Origin: Panicum virgatum
Lineage: Eukaryota; Streptophyta; Magnoliopsida; Poales; Poaceae
Assembly (NCBI RefSeq): GCF_016808335.1
Contig: NC_053153.1
Span: 30,325,590-30,389,589 of the forward strand
Reading direction: 5' to 3'
Length of the DNA stretch: 64,000 nt
Below, one piece after another: positions 47,001-58,695 of this stretch. The notes under the pieces were generated by a model. The model was not told where the DNA came from, searched no databases, and was given only the letters and a program-made list of their open reading frames with translations. How positions within the stretch are numbered: the stretch's first letter is position 1; every line of letters starts with the position of its first letter. A program made the translations under genes and the position numbers.

Positions 47001-47448
47001 TCCAACTCTTGGCTGTCCTCTTCATGACTTGCTTAAACCCTGTAGTCTTCATCTGTGCCGGGAACTCCAAGAATGGTGTGACATACTAATCAAATAATCT
47101 CCACTTATCCGCTTTGGTGAGGCTATTGAATTTGGGCATGGCCAATGAGAGCGTTTCTCTAGCGATCAGACCAGCAAGCTTCCGCAACCTCAATATATGT
47201 CTTCTCTCTGTGGGTAAGCCCACTTCATCAATTTTTGTGACTACCATCTTGTCCACTAGCCACTTTGTTGATGTCCTTGCCTTTCTAACTGGACACGTAG
47301 CCCCAAACTGCTGCTGTTCACCATCAATTCCATCAAGCTCCTCCTCAGTGGATCCATCAATTTCCTGTTCATAATCTGATCCCGCTTTGTTACCGGGTTT
47401 AGCCACCCCGGTCTCAGCTTCATGTTCCCAACTTGATTCAGAACTCAC
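44044..47448 (-). pseudogene. CACTA ORF1 protein with C-terminal Ulp1-like protease domain, decayed
   Basis: Read on -: acidic N terminus, then RKLAGLIARETLSLAMPKFNSLTKADKWRLFD (47090-47180), TTGFKQVMKRTAKSWRTHKS (47010-47060), KLSKWEEEDRKLAALWIPNP and RYWLRAGSTLEISEG (46670-46810), a WNRRHIIV-containing module (45900-46060), a Lys/Ala linker, and a Ulp1/C48-like domain with FDDLYDLFKLDALDVSLLRC, a GGHW His region (44810), a CFDSL Asp (44770) and NTCGFYIAY with the Cys (44390). The stop is at 44044-44046. Stops near 47086 and 45232, and frameshifts near 46960, 45720, 45270 and 44815, inactivate it. Introns separate the Ulp1 blocks. Domain architecture is typical of grass CACTA ORF1. Confidence 0.8.
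45400..45730. repeat. Degenerate tandem repeat coding for Ala/Lys-rich linker
   Basis: About eight copies of a 30-60-bp unit built from (CAG)n plus GCCTTCTTCTTCCCAGAAGC. On the minus strand it encodes AAASGKKKASA-type repeats, histone H1-like in composition. It lies between the two halves of the CACTA ORF1 protein. Confidence 0.8.
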
Positions 47449-48150
47449 CTAACAATCATGGGATGATAAGAGATTAGCATAAATAAAGTACTAATTCGGC
47501 CAATAATATCATAGCAAACTAACACTAACCATATTTTGATGAAGCGAAGCACGTGGTGCTTAAAGTATTCCAATCCTAGTCCTTCTCTTGTGCTGCCTTT
47601 TGCATATGTTAAACAATTATGCCAGCCTTGAAGCTATCTAGATGTCGCAAACAAACCATTTTACCATCCCATGATCACTAAACTAACAAAAACACCAACC
47701 TAACAAAAACACCAACCTTCATGCTATCTAGTTACCACAATCAAAGCATTTTTACCATCCTATGATAACTAACCTAACTAAAACATCCAAGCCCGGCATA
47801 ACTCCAAACAGGAAAGCTAACTAACATGGCTCCTGTGCAAGCCATGAAATTGCACAGATACATCCACCCTAATACTAGAATAAATTAACATCCAGTGATG
47901 AACCATATTACTGAACTACCAAAAAATACTAAACTAAATTTGCACTAAACAATTGCGCTAAGTAATTTGCTCGAGAATGACTAAATGTTACTTGAGCAAA
48001 TCAGTTTGCCAGAAATTTGCTCCTAAATTTGCTCGAGAATGGTACCAGTTCACGGGGTTAGGGTTAGGCAAATTAGTTTGCCAAAATTTGAAGTTACAAC
48101 TTGCGCCCCTCCAATTAACCCTAGACCAGCAGAGAGAGAAGGAATGGTAC
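47449..48150. other. Presumed upstream part of CACTA 3, no gene
   Basis: AT-rich with repeated CTAACAAAAACACCAACCT-type phrases (47690-47720) and GCTCGAGAATG-type repeats (47960-48040). No coding sequence recognised. Confidence 0.4.
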
Positions 48151-48374
48151 TGTTGGGGGCACCACCTTTGCCTGACACCGAAGACATTCAGCTGCGAGCA
48201 AGGAGGCGGCGAAGCGACCGGCGAAGGCGAAGAGGGTGCGTCCGAAGAACTTGGAGCGAAGTGCGACGAGCGAAGGTCGAAGCTCCCCGAAGAGAAGAGA
48301 AGGGGCGACCCGCGCATCGAAGGGATAGCGCGCGGGCTGAAGAGACAAGCGGCGAAGCGACCCAGAGGACCTCT
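48151..48374 (+). repeat. 5' LTR of the plus-strand element, first part
   Basis: Begins TGTTGGGGGCACCACC. Rich in GCGAAG/CGAAG phrases that continue unchanged after the insertion at 61942 (TCGCTTCATATGCGAAG), showing both parts are one LTR. Confidence 0.75.
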
Positions 48375-49588
48375 TGTTGTCGGTCAAAACCCACCGGCGA
48401 GCAGCGACAGGCAACACGAAGAGCCGGGAGGTCGCCGGGGCGCTGGCAGGCACTGCTCCCTCGTCGACGGCCCGCAATTCCGTCACGCGCCCGGAGGTTC
48501 CGTGGAAAACCGGGCGTGCCACCTGACCTATACCCGATCAGGAGGGTGCGAACGTGCTCCAAACAGTTTCCTACGTACAAAGACACGTGTAAACATAAGT
48601 CTGAGCCGTGGTCGGCTCCCCGGGACGACTCTTGCATCGGCTTTAAAGAGCCGATCGAGTCCCGGTGTCAGATTGGATCTGCACCTATCCAGATATTGAT
48701 GAATAAAGTAAATAACTGTAAAGCTGCTTCAATTAAATCTAGTCAATCCAATCCACGATGGTAAAAGCTTCACTGCTAGATCGGAACATCCTACACGTGA
48801 CTGGGCCTAATGAATATAACAGATAACTAAACCAAAACCCAAAACAGAGGCCTAAGAACTAGCAAGAGCCGATTCCCGGAACAATCCCTATTAAGGCTAA
48901 GATAAAGCATCTAGTACGCCACCGGATCATCCAACCCGTTTTCAAGGCCTAATTTAATAGATATTACGCCAACTCCTAGAGATAAGAGCAAACCATAACA
49001 AATTAGATCTACTAGACATAAAAGAAGCAGGACGTTGTCTCTGTGCAAATAATTCTATGCGACAAGAACTAGCATAAGATTAAAACATGACTGCACAGAG
49101 ACAACATGATATTCGTAGATGATAAGCAACGAAGCACAACAGATCCATCAAAAGCCATGCTATGAACATCAGGATAACTAGCATTACTCGCCATAAAAAA
49201 CGCTTCAGTACAAGTAATACCAAGGTAAAAGCAAGAACAATGTTGCCCTGATCGCGAGAAGCGATCAGGGCAGCATGGCGCTTACTTGGATGAAACCCTA
49301 GGATTAGGGGTGGCGATGTGCCGAGATTGTTGTTTGCAAGACGTGGTGACGTTCTTTTCATGAATAACATAGGGTACATATTTATAGTCCGGAGACTTGG
49401 GAAACAATCTAAACTAATCTTGTCCCGATCGGACTCTATCTCTAATCTTAAACTAAATCTAAGGATACATGGCCCATGTGGCCCAAATACTCACGCAGGA
49501 GCCGATTTACAAGCCTTCTTAAACTTCTGCTTTAAGCCCATCTTGCTTTCGGCCCATAAATTAATCCTGTTAATTTATGACGATAACA
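48375..49588 (-). repeat. 3' LTR of the Tat-lineage element
   Basis: 1214 bp, TGTTGTCGGTC to GACGATAACA. It includes CTATAAATA on the minus strand (TATA-like core 49379-49386). Confidence 0.92.
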
Positions 49589-49606
49589 TATGCCCCCTGG
49601 TTTTGG
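49589..49606 (-). other. Polypurine tract of the Tat-lineage element
   Basis: On - the sequence CCAGGGGGCATA abuts the 3' LTR start. Confidence 0.65.
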
Positions 49607-49751
49607 TAATGATAGTTCCAAAACCACTCTGTCGCTTCATCTTCCCGTTAATGCTCATTAAAACTGCTGCAACCACCAAGGAAGACGCAACGTCTCTGCA
49701 ACTGGCTCCTCGTAGAATGTGAAACTGCCAATCCGTCTTCCATCTTTTCAC

Positions 49752-49759
49752 TATTTAAT
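49752..49759 (+). promoter_or_regulatory. TATA-like box before the acidic antisense ORF
   Basis: TATTTAAT lies 92 bp upstream of the ATG at 49851, on the strand opposite to gag-pol. Weak consensus. Confidence 0.35.
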
Positions 49760-49850
49760 CTCACCCCGAATTGGCTCTTCTTCACAGCAAAACTCCTTCT
49801 TCCTCCCAAAGCCAGTAGCGCATAAAAATCCCAATCCTCCAGCACCAGCA

Positions 49851-50411
49851 ATGGCGATCTCTTCCTCCTCCGACTCCAACTCCTTCGAAGACTCTTCCTC
49901 CTCTTCTTCTCCTTCTTCTTCCCCCCTCCCTGCTTCTTCCATCGACTCCATTCCGGAGAGTCGGGAGCCGACACCGGAGTGGGACCCAACCGCAGCGTAC
50001 GAAGCGCTGGCTCCTTTGCACTGGGATGCAGAGGAGTTCGACTTCGGGGTCGTTTCTGAGGAAGACGAGCCCAAAACTGAAGGAGAAGACCTCCGGCTCC
50101 TATTCCAGGAGGAGTCGGAGAGCGGCGAGGAAAAAGACCCCTCTTCGGACGGAGTCGACTCCTCCTCGGAAGTGGAGATCGACTCCCCCTCCGACGACGA
50201 CGAGCCGATGGGCGGAAAGCCCTTCCGGTTCCTCGGGTCCTCCTAGGAGGACAGCGAGGAAGAGAACAGCGGCGACGGCGACAGCTGGAGCGACTCCGGG
50301 TCTGAAGGCGGCAGTAGCGCCTTCAGCAGCGACGACGACGACGATGATGACAGCGACGACGACGGCAGCGGGGATGCGCTGGCCCGAAGCCCCAAGCGTT
50401 GTAGGTACTAG
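49851..50411 (+). pseudogene. Antisense acidic Ser/Asp/Glu-rich ORF in the Tat element
   Basis: From ATG 49851 one frame runs 186 codons to TAG 50409-50411, with a single internal TAG at 50244-50246. It starts MAISSSSDSNSFEDSSSSS, contains EPTPEWDPTAAYEALAPLHW (about residues 40-59) and a very acidic middle, and ends in Asp/Ser runs followed by a short basic tail (SPKRCRY). There is no recognised domain; the composition suggests a disordered acidic protein. It is antisense to the element and followed by a poly-A-like region (TTTTTAATGAAATC near 50508). It could be a separate small gene or the first exon region of the PMD gene unit. Confidence 0.55.
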
Positions 50412-50588
50412 GTATCTATGAGCAGTAGATAGCATCGTAGGGGTAGGATCACAAAGCCGAAGGATCAATTCCTTTGTAACAATCGGCTTTCCTTGTAATG
50501 ATCTTTCTTTTTAATGAAATCGAATTTCCTTCAATTCCGTGTATATCCACTTACTTTCCAAAAAGCCGATGGCAAAGCATCATGCTTC

Positions 50589-50596
50589 TATAAATA
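50589..50596 (+). promoter_or_regulatory. TATA box of the antisense PMD gene
   Basis: A consensus TATAAATA sits 204 bp upstream of the ATG at 50800, on the plus strand, opposite to gag-pol. Confidence 0.6.
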
Positions 50597-50799
50597 TCCA
50601 AGAGCCGACGAAGTTCAAACTAGAAGCAACCCGCACAAGAATAGAGTATCACTTCCAGCTTGAACTGAACTCGACGAACTCTCAAATTCGAGCGTAATTC
50701 GAAAACCAAGCTCTACAAATTCAAGCAAGAACTCTTCAAGCAGCCAGAATTCGAATCAGAACCCTCAGCAACCAAACGCTAAGTCAACGGATCTGAACC

Positions 50800-53761
50800 A
50801 TGGCAGATTCTGCAGCTCAGACGACAAGCTCTGCAATCGATGATGCGGCAATCTGCGGTCTGAAGGTAATATTCGGCCTAATCCTTTAGTTTTCTTCAGC
50901 TTACCAAGCCTCTGAAACACTAAACTCTAAAACATGACACCATATGCATACTTCTGAATTTCTGAACTTCAGGTGTCAGACATCCTTCTGTCGCATCCCT
51001 CCAATCCAAAATCTTTCTGTCTTGGCCCACAAACCCATGAAAATCTCATAGTTTTGATCTCTTGTGAAGCAAATAGGATTCCTTTTGTGAGTCAAAACAT
51101 CGATCTGAACCTCTGGGCCGACTGCTTGAGAGCCTGGCCTAATCCCCTTGAGAGCTGGATTACATGGTATAGCAGAGTAGCAAAAACCTATATGCCCTTG
51201 TGGCAGGATTTGAACATAGCCGATGCATTTAGCTTATCACTGTCACCCCTTGACAAAGATGAAAATCTTCTGAAAACCATCGGCTATTTCTGGTCTAATG
51301 CTCTGAACTGCTTCTTCTTCGGTCATGGACCCATGACCATTACTCTGCTAGATGTTACCATGATCACTGGCCTAGACATTGGATCTCCAAATCCTGCTGC
51401 CCACAAAATGGCAAAAGTCTCCTTCAAACTCTCTTCCAAGGTTAATTGCACAAACTGTGGCACTTACATGAATCAGCACATGAAAACAAAAGGTCCAGTG
51501 ACTGAGAAGGAACACACAGCCTTCTTAAATCTTTGGCTAGAGCACTTCATCTTCTGTGGCCCTTCTTTAGCTCCAACTAAGAACTATCTCCCCTTGGCCT
51601 ATCACCTGGCCCATGGTAATCACACCGGCCTAGGCAAACTTTTTCTTGGAGAAACATACAGATATCTACATTTGATGACATCTAATCTGCTTAACCACAA
51701 GAAACTGAGAACTGGAGGCCCTTGGTGGTTTATTCAGTTATGGGCACAACTGTACTTCCAGCACCATATCCCAAACTTCTAAGGCCTGACCAAGAACTCT
51801 TTTCCTGATGAGAGTGGCAAACCAATCAGATGTACATGCTACAGCCAAGCTTTATTTAGTCTCCCTAGCAGTAAACTGAATTCAGCAGATGCAGCAAACT
51901 GGTTTAGAGTCTTCTACAAAGGATTAGAGAATCTCCTTTATTTTCCATTCACTGAATCTGAATCCTTTGAGAACCCAACTACCTTCAGACTAGATAGTTT
52001 TGCCGATGACGACAGTACTCGGCATCTGTATTCTTTGATGATTCGACCTGGCTTCCTCCCTGTTGGCATCAGCACCTCCAATAGAATTATCAAACCAGGT
52101 TATGAATCTTACCAACCAGTCATAGCAGTTTGGCAATTTGGCCTAGGACTGGTCCCTCCCCACTTCCATATTCACCACTTGGTGGAGAGCAGAGCCGATC
52201 TGCCTGATGGTCTCACCAGCTCAAGATGCTACAACATGTTCGATGACCTCCACATTCCAATACCAGCCGATCTGTCCTTCACCTCCTCATCAATCGGCTT
52301 CAGCACATGGTGGGGAATGTGGAAAACACATGTATTCAGAAAAGCTCTAGGTCCTCAACTACAGCAGATTGATCCTGAATATATAATCCCGGAGGAAGAG
52401 GTACTGAATTTATACATTTTACTCTTTCTAGATCATCCATTCATTTACTTAACTTATCCTGCTCACTCTGTTAGCAGCAACAGGATGGTCCAGAACCTAT
52501 GACCAGCAACGGGGAACCATTCCACTTTCTTCCAACTGCCCCTAATGTACTCTTCTGCAAGGGATCACCAACAATAAAGAAAGTGATAATGACTATTCAG
52601 CCAGACTTACTTCAGTCGGCTTCCAAATGAAGACAAGCTTCTGCGAGCGTTGCCCCCCGAGTCTTGACCAAGAAAAGGAAGATGATCACGAGGCGAATCA
52701 TCAAGAAACCAGCACCAACTTCCCCAAGTCCATCAGAGTCCAACACCAACCAGGTAATTCATCATTCTAAAACTTCTTCTTTATTGCATACACATGTGCT
52801 CTGGTTGACTGTAATTCTATTTCCAGAATGCAGCTGAAGACACCTCCAATGCAGAAAGCCCAATACAACATGAGATGACTGCAACTCCTAATGCACTGAT
52901 GGAGGCAAACGAGGAACAAGCTGATACAGTCGATGTTTCTAATGTCAACACAAGCTCTAACAGGATGATTGCTCTTGAACCGCCCAACGCTTCTTCTTCA
53001 GAACAGGTAACACTACAAAACCAATTCTGAACCAGCCGATAGCTTCATAAATGCATCTTCCTCTAACCCCAGATATGTCCATAGGGCTTTGACATTTCAG
53101 GTTTGCTTTCCTTTGACCCGGCATCCATGGGTCTGACTGTCCCTGGAGCAGAAACACCATCTTTGGAGCAATCGGCTAATTTGGCACATCAGCTTCAACT
53201 CATCAAGGATCTTCTATCTGCTCCGATCACAGCTCTGGTTGATGATTCCAGCAAGATAAAAGAAATTCTTGAGCAGATAGAAACCCAGCTTCCAGAATCG
53301 CTTCAAGTCAAACTTTGGCCAGCCGGCCATCTCCTTTTCTTCCGAGCAGAGGTGAAGGCAGCTCAACAAAGAATAGAAGCACGTCGTTCTCAAGTCTCTC
53401 TGAAAACTGACATAGCTCAAAAGTGCAAGGCCCTCAACCAAAAGAAAGCAATCTGGACGCTAAAGCTGATCTCTCCGAGAACACAAGACGACTCAAGCTC
53501 TTGGAAAAGGAACTGCTGGAACTTGAAGAAAAGGTCCGCAATACCCAAAGACTAATCCAAGAGGAGAAAGCTTCGATCACAAACTCCAAGCAGGAAGCCC
53601 AAGAAATGACTGAACAGATACGGGCAGAGTTTGCAGAGATAAGCACCTTGAGCCGGCAGATAGTATCAGGCGATGACAAGGACGATGAAGAAATAATTGC
53701 AAGAGCTGACGCTGTACGTGCTGAAGCCATCCATGTCATAGAAAGATTTCTGAACCAGTAG
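50800..53761 (+). pseudogene. Antisense plant-mobile-domain (PMD) plus coiled-coil gene
   Basis: Five phase-compatible exons: 50800-50865, 50973-52400, 52478-52753, 52827-53006, 53073-53761. Exon 2 encodes a PMD (aminotransferase-like, PF10536-type) core: WADCLRAWPNPLESWITW, ATIGYFW-like and DVTMITGLDIGSP, then HYLPLAY-like and WFIQLWAQLYF blocks, and FSTWWGMWK at its end. Exon 5 encodes a long coiled coil (LLEKELLELEEKVRNTQRLI). Premature stops are at 51780 (TAA), 52628 (TGA) and 53082 (TAG), plus a frameshift near 53440. PMD proteins act in silencing-related pathways in hosts (MAIL1/MAIN family). The role in the element is unknown; PMD ORFs in antisense are known from Tat-type elements. Confidence 0.8.
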
Positions 53762-53827
53762 AACTATTCAGAACATTTGATGTTCCCTGTTAAAACCTGA
53801 AACTTGTACTCATTTAAAAACACCTTA

Positions 53828-53990
53828 AGTCGATGGTCACACATCGACTGTCTCGTTTCTCATACGTATTTTTACTAGCCAACTCAACGTGTTGGCCCCT
53901 TCTCTTTTTTTTCTCCTTTTTTTTTACTGGCCAACTCAACGTGTTGGCCTTTTCATGATTTTTTTTACCGGCCAACTCAATGTGTTGGCC
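53828..53990. terminator. Hairpin cluster between convergent antisense gene and pol
   Basis: AGTCGATG-GTCACA-CATCGACT is a perfect 8-bp stem (53828-53849). Three copies of GGCCAAC-TCAACG-TGTTGGCC-like hairpins follow (53878-53897, 53929-53949, 53970-53990), separated by T-runs. The antisense gene stops at 53761 and the pol stop on the other strand is at 54030. A 3'-end or transcription-separating role is inference. Confidence 0.5.
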
Positions 53991-54029
53991 TTTTCATGAT
54001 TACAGCCAGATGGATCTCATCAGCTCTTG

Positions 54030-57000
54030 TTACTCGCTCTCCCACATACTCAGAAAATACTTCTTGAGGTGTTGGCCATTGACAGCGACAGGAAACTTGA
54101 CACCGTCAAATTCCTCGAGCATGTATGCATTCCCAGGCAAAACCTGATCAACCTTGTACGGCCCGTGCCAAGTTGGAGACCACTTACCATACTTTTTATC
54201 TTTAGTTCCTAATGGCAATACTGCCTCCCAAACCAAGTCTCCAACCTGAAAATTATTTGGCTTGACCTTCTTGTTGTACGCACGAGCAACTTTTGCCTTA
54301 TTTTCCTTGATCTTCTCCAGCGACCAAAGCCTTAGCTCTGTCAGGTCCTCCACGTTATCATTCATCAAGGCTGCATACTGTTTAGTTGTTAGATCATTCT
54401 GGAACTCGACACGCCTTGATCCAGCCGTAATTTCCCATGGCAGCACAGCGTCTTGGCCGTAGACTAAATGGTACGTCGATGTCTTGGTGGACTCGTGACA
54501 TGAAATACGATATGCCCACAAAGCTTCTGACAATACCTCATGCCAGCGCCTAGGATATTCATCGATCTTTCTCTTTATGAGCTTGATGAGGCTCTGGTTG
54601 GATGCTTCAGCCTGTCCATTAGCTTGGGCATAATATGGAGATGATCTGATCAGCTTAATCCCCATGTCATTGGCAAACTTTCTGAACTCCTCTGATATAA
54701 AGACCGATCCTCCATCGGTCGTAATGGTCTGAGGGATCCCAAATCTGTGAATGATGTGCTCTTTGACAAAGCTGATCACATCTTTTGACGCTACTGACCT
54801 CATGGGCATTGCCTCTACCCATTTTGTGAAATAATCCGTAGCAGCTAAGACTCATTGGTGACCCTTGCTAGACGGCGGGTTGATCTGGCCAATCATGTCC
54901 ATGGCCCAACCCCTGAATGGCCACGGCTTGATGATAGGATTCATTACTGATGCTGGCACTATCTGAATTTTGCCAAACCTCTCACATGCCTGACATCCTT
55001 TGTAATATTTGAAACAATCTTCAAGCATAGTGGGCAAGTAATAACCCGATCGCCTAATCAGCCACTTCATCTTATGAGCCGATTGATGAGTACCGCAGAC
55101 TCCTTCATGAACCTCATGCAAGAGCCGATTTGACTCTGAAGGTCCCAGACATTTAAGCAGTAGTCCTTCCAAGGTCCTGTAGAACATGTCATCCCCTATC
55201 AGAACATACCTCATGGCCTTAAGTCTTATCCTTCTGGGTGCCCCCCGAGCCGAATCCTTCAAGTAATTGAAGATATCGGCTCTCCAGTCTCCGGGTTCTA
55301 GAAACTGAACCTCCACATCGACTCCATCGGCTGTCTCCTTGTAGCCAGAAGCCATCTGTGCCAAATCATTGGCTTCATTGTTCAGAGTCCTGCGTATCCA
55401 GTGGAAATTGATGTACCTGAACTGTGACATCAACTCACGGCACTGCATCCATATTGGAAAAAGAGCCTCGCTCTCACATCTATATTCTTCCGTGAGCTGA
55501 GAAATCACCAGCTTCGAATCTCCAAAAATTTCCACCGCTTCTGCACCAGCTTCGAGGAGCAGTTCCATCCCTTTGCGAACGACTTCATATTCCACCAAAT
55601 TAATGGTGCATGGGGCAGTCATCCTGATGGAGAAGGAGTAAGTCGCCCCTCGAGGCGATACCAACAGAATTCCCACACTGCATCCATCATCACAAGCCAA
55701 TCCGTCAAAGAACATAGCCCAAGCACGAATAAATAATGCAGCAATATCAGTGCTGATCCTGTCTGCAACAAGATCCGCCAGTGCTTGTCCTTTGACCGCT
55801 TTTGCAGGCTGATACCGAATATCGAACTCTGACAATGCAAACATCCATTTTCCAAGCCGGCCTTTCAGGACAGGAGCCGACAACATGTGCTTTATGACAT
55901 CCGATTTGCATATGACAATTGTTTCCGCCGAGAGCAAAATATGACGAAGCTTCGTACATGTAAAATATAAGCAAAGGCAAAGCTTCTTGATTTCAGGATA
56001 CCTGGTCTCAGCATCTAACATGCGTCTGCTGAGGTAGAAAACCACCCTCTCCTGGCCGTCGTGCTTCTGGACTAACACTGAAGCAATGGACGTGTCACCC
56101 ACGGATAGGTACACATAGAACGGCCTATCTTGCTGAGGAGGAACCAACACTGGAGGCTTTGACAAATATTCTTTGATTTCGTCGAAAGCTTGCTGCTGTT
56201 CTGCCCCCCCAGCGAAACTCATCATTGGATTTGATCTTCACTAAACCCATGAACGGTTCAATGCGCCCAGACAGATTAGAAATAAATTGTCTGACAAAGT
56301 TAATTTTACCGATGAGCTTCTGCAACTCTTTCTTCGTAGTAGGTGGCTTCATCGTCTTCACAGCTTCTTGACTCTTTAGGCCGATCTCGATTCCCCGTTC
56401 GTGCACCGGGAATCCCAAAAATTGACCGGCCGCTACACCGAAAGCGCACTTTTTTGGGTTCATTTTGAGCCCAAACCTTCGAGTCCGCTCCAAAACTTGA
56501 CGCAGATCTTCTAGATGCCCCCCAGCTAATTTGGACTTGACCACAACATCATCAATATAAATTTCTACCAGCTTGCCGATGAGATCATGAAAAATGTAAT
56601 TCATGGCACGTTGGTACGTTGCACTGGCATTTTTCAGTCCAAAGGTCATAACCAAATATTCGAACAAACCGACTGCGCCTGGTACTCTAAACACGGTCTT
56701 GTTCACGTCTTCTGGGGCCATGAAGATCTGGTTGTAGCCGGCATTACCATCCATAAAACTCATCATTTTGTGGCCAGCAGCTGCATTGATCAACGTCTCT
56801 GCAACAGGCATCGGGTATTCGTCCTTCGGTGTCGCTCTGTTGAGATCTCTAAAATCGACGCAGACACGCCATCGGCCATCCTTCTTTTGCACCGGTACCA
56901 CACTGGAGATCCATTCTGCATACCGGCACGGCCTGATGAACCCAGCATCCAACATCTTCTCCACTTCTTTCTTGACTTCTTCTAGGACCTCGGCCTTCAT

Positions 57001-57465
57001 TTGACGTGCTCGTTGCTGAAACGGCCGAAACCCTTTCTTGAGCGGGAACCGATGCTCGACGATGCTTCTATCCAGATCGGGCATCTCAGTGTAGTCCCAT
57101 GCAAAGTAATCCTGGTACTCTTTCAGTAGTGTAATCATCTCCTCACGCAAGGCCTGATCCAACTTTTTGCTGATAAATGTCGGCCATGGCTTATCCCCAA
57201 GACCGATGTCAACCTCTTTCAAATCATCAGCTGATGTGAATCCGTATCCTAGCTTGCCGTCGTCTGAAAAACCAGCTGCGAACGTAGGCGAGTCCTCGTT
57301 ATCCTCAAGATCAACGGCAAACACAGGGAGATGACAAGAAAAATTATGTGGCCAACCGCACGGGTTGGCCGCTTCTATACTTCCATCATCATTTTGTACC
57401 AAATAGTTGATGAGTGGCCAACTGCCACAGCAGGCCATCATGTGTACATGATGTAACAATTCCAA
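54030..57465 (-). pseudogene. Tat-type pol: RT, RNase H, second RNase H, integrase
   Basis: On - from 57465: RT with KKDGRWRVCVDFRDLN, MSFMDGNAGYNQI, MTFGLKNASATYQ and the catalytic YIDDVVVKSK; RNase H (about 55760-56200) with YLSRRMLDAETRYPEIKKL; a second, archaeal-type RNase H with MFFDGLACDDG, EIFGDSKLVISQL and NEANDLAQMAS (about 55350-55720), which defines the Tat lineage; integrase with an HHCC finger (GTHQSAHKM...CQACERFG), WAMDMIG, TTDGGSVF and NGQAEASNQSL. A frameshift near 56200 and TGA at about 54853-54855 (Trp position in the integrase) break it. The stop codon is at 54030-54032. Confidence 0.9.
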
Positions 57466-57806
57466 CCCTGAACAGGATTTTTCTATTTTTTGGAGCTGGA
57501 CGCTGGGACCAGCCTCTCTATCTCTATTACATCACATGACATGCCAGGATGCGTCTACTCTGTGAGGCCAGTGGATAAGACCAGCCTCAGTCCGTTTTTT
57601 GTCGCTTCGATCCGATCACAATCTTCCAGGGCGATCCCTGAGATCGGCTCTTGCCCTTCCGCATCCCATGCGTTCATGTCTACGAGCGAGACCTCGCTAG
57701 AGTCATCTGCACGGACCACCTCCACTTCATCGCCATCCCATTGGACGAGATACTGATGCATTGTGGAAGGGATACAACAGTTGGCGTGAATCCAATCCCT
57801 CCCAAT

Positions 57807-58592
57807 CTATACCGTGTATGTACTTTTGCTGTTGACGATGAAGAACGAAGTCGGGATCGTCTTGCGGCCCACTGTCAACTCCACATTAAGAACCCCCATT
57901 GCCTCCGATGGTTGTCCGTTGAAGTCATTGAGCATCACATTGGTCTTGATTAGGTCGGCAGAAGAACGACCCAATCGACGCAGCATAGAGTATTGCATCA
58001 GGTTGACTGCGGCGCCAGTGTTGACCAACATCCTGTTCACAGGCTTGCTGTCGATGAAGCCCTTGAAATACAATCCCTTCAGGTGCTTGTAGCTTTTCTC
58101 CTTGGGCTTCTCAAAGATGATCGGCTGTGGGCCGAGATCCAGCTGTGCGATGGCCAATTCTTCCGGTTGGTGCGCCCGAAACTCCGATGGGAGGATGAAC
58201 ACCATGTTCACATCAGCCGATGGCTTCTCATCGGCTTTTGTCTGCTTGAGGCGCCACTCCTTTCTTGGAGGGAGCCTCTCCTCCCTTCGAGGTCGCCTGA
58301 TTTGCTCCGCGAGATCCGGACGTGCCTTCCTCAGCACGTCGAGGTACTTTGCTTCTGCTTCTTCTAAATTGCGCAAGCGCTGCACTCTGTGCTTCTGCGA
58401 GTGATTAAGCCTGTCAGGACACCACCGTGGACGATGGTACCTGTCTTCTTCTTCTGGCTCGGAATCACCCCTGGATGGCCGCCTCACACGGTCATCATGA
58501 TGTGTTCTGGGCCCTAAGCGTTGGAACACCGATGTCTCATCCTGCTGGCGTCCTTGAGGCCTGCACTCCAAGCAATCATCTATGGTAGGCAA
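57807..58592 (-). pseudogene. Tat-type aspartic protease region, catalytic Asp replaced
   Basis: The frame carries RPxxPRREERLPPRKEW-type linker, FILPSEFRAHQPEELAIAQL, then KPVNRMLVNTGAAVNLM (about 58000-58040), LNDFNGQPSEAMGV and FFIVNSKSTY. The active-site triad DTG/DGG reads NTG here because GAC became AAC (G-to-A). Without the Asp the protease should be inactive. The frame also ends early, at TAG 57807-57809, before the rest of the domain. Confidence 0.8.
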
Positions 58593-58695
58593 TCAGCTCA
58601 TGTTGGAATTCCAACAGTACCTGAAGAACGGGCAGTGCTAGTGGTTGCGTATAGCCTGGCGTCTCCCCAGTGTCCTTCCTGTGCGGTGCTCGTAC

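Larger units (their letters stand above)
43399..48150 (-). mobile_element. CACTA transposon 3, partial, with ORF1/Ulp1-like gene
   Basis: The left end is probably near CACTGATGTGG at 43399. It is followed by a dense array of GGAGACGCG / ACGCGTCT subterminal repeats (43411-43735) in both orientations. A minus-strand ORF1-type gene fills 44044-47448. The right part is interrupted by the retrotransposon at 48151 and no right terminus is seen. The left boundary and orientation are inference. Confidence 0.6.

Noticed and set aside
47977..48764. 240-codon ORFs at the CACTA/LTR boundary
   Set aside because: They cross three element boundaries and repeat at 60670-61047 as LTR sequence; not genes.
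49751..50074. Glu-rich minus-strand ORF opposite the acidic ORF
   Set aside because: It is the complement of TCC/TTC codon runs; the plus frame is longer and has the better start context.
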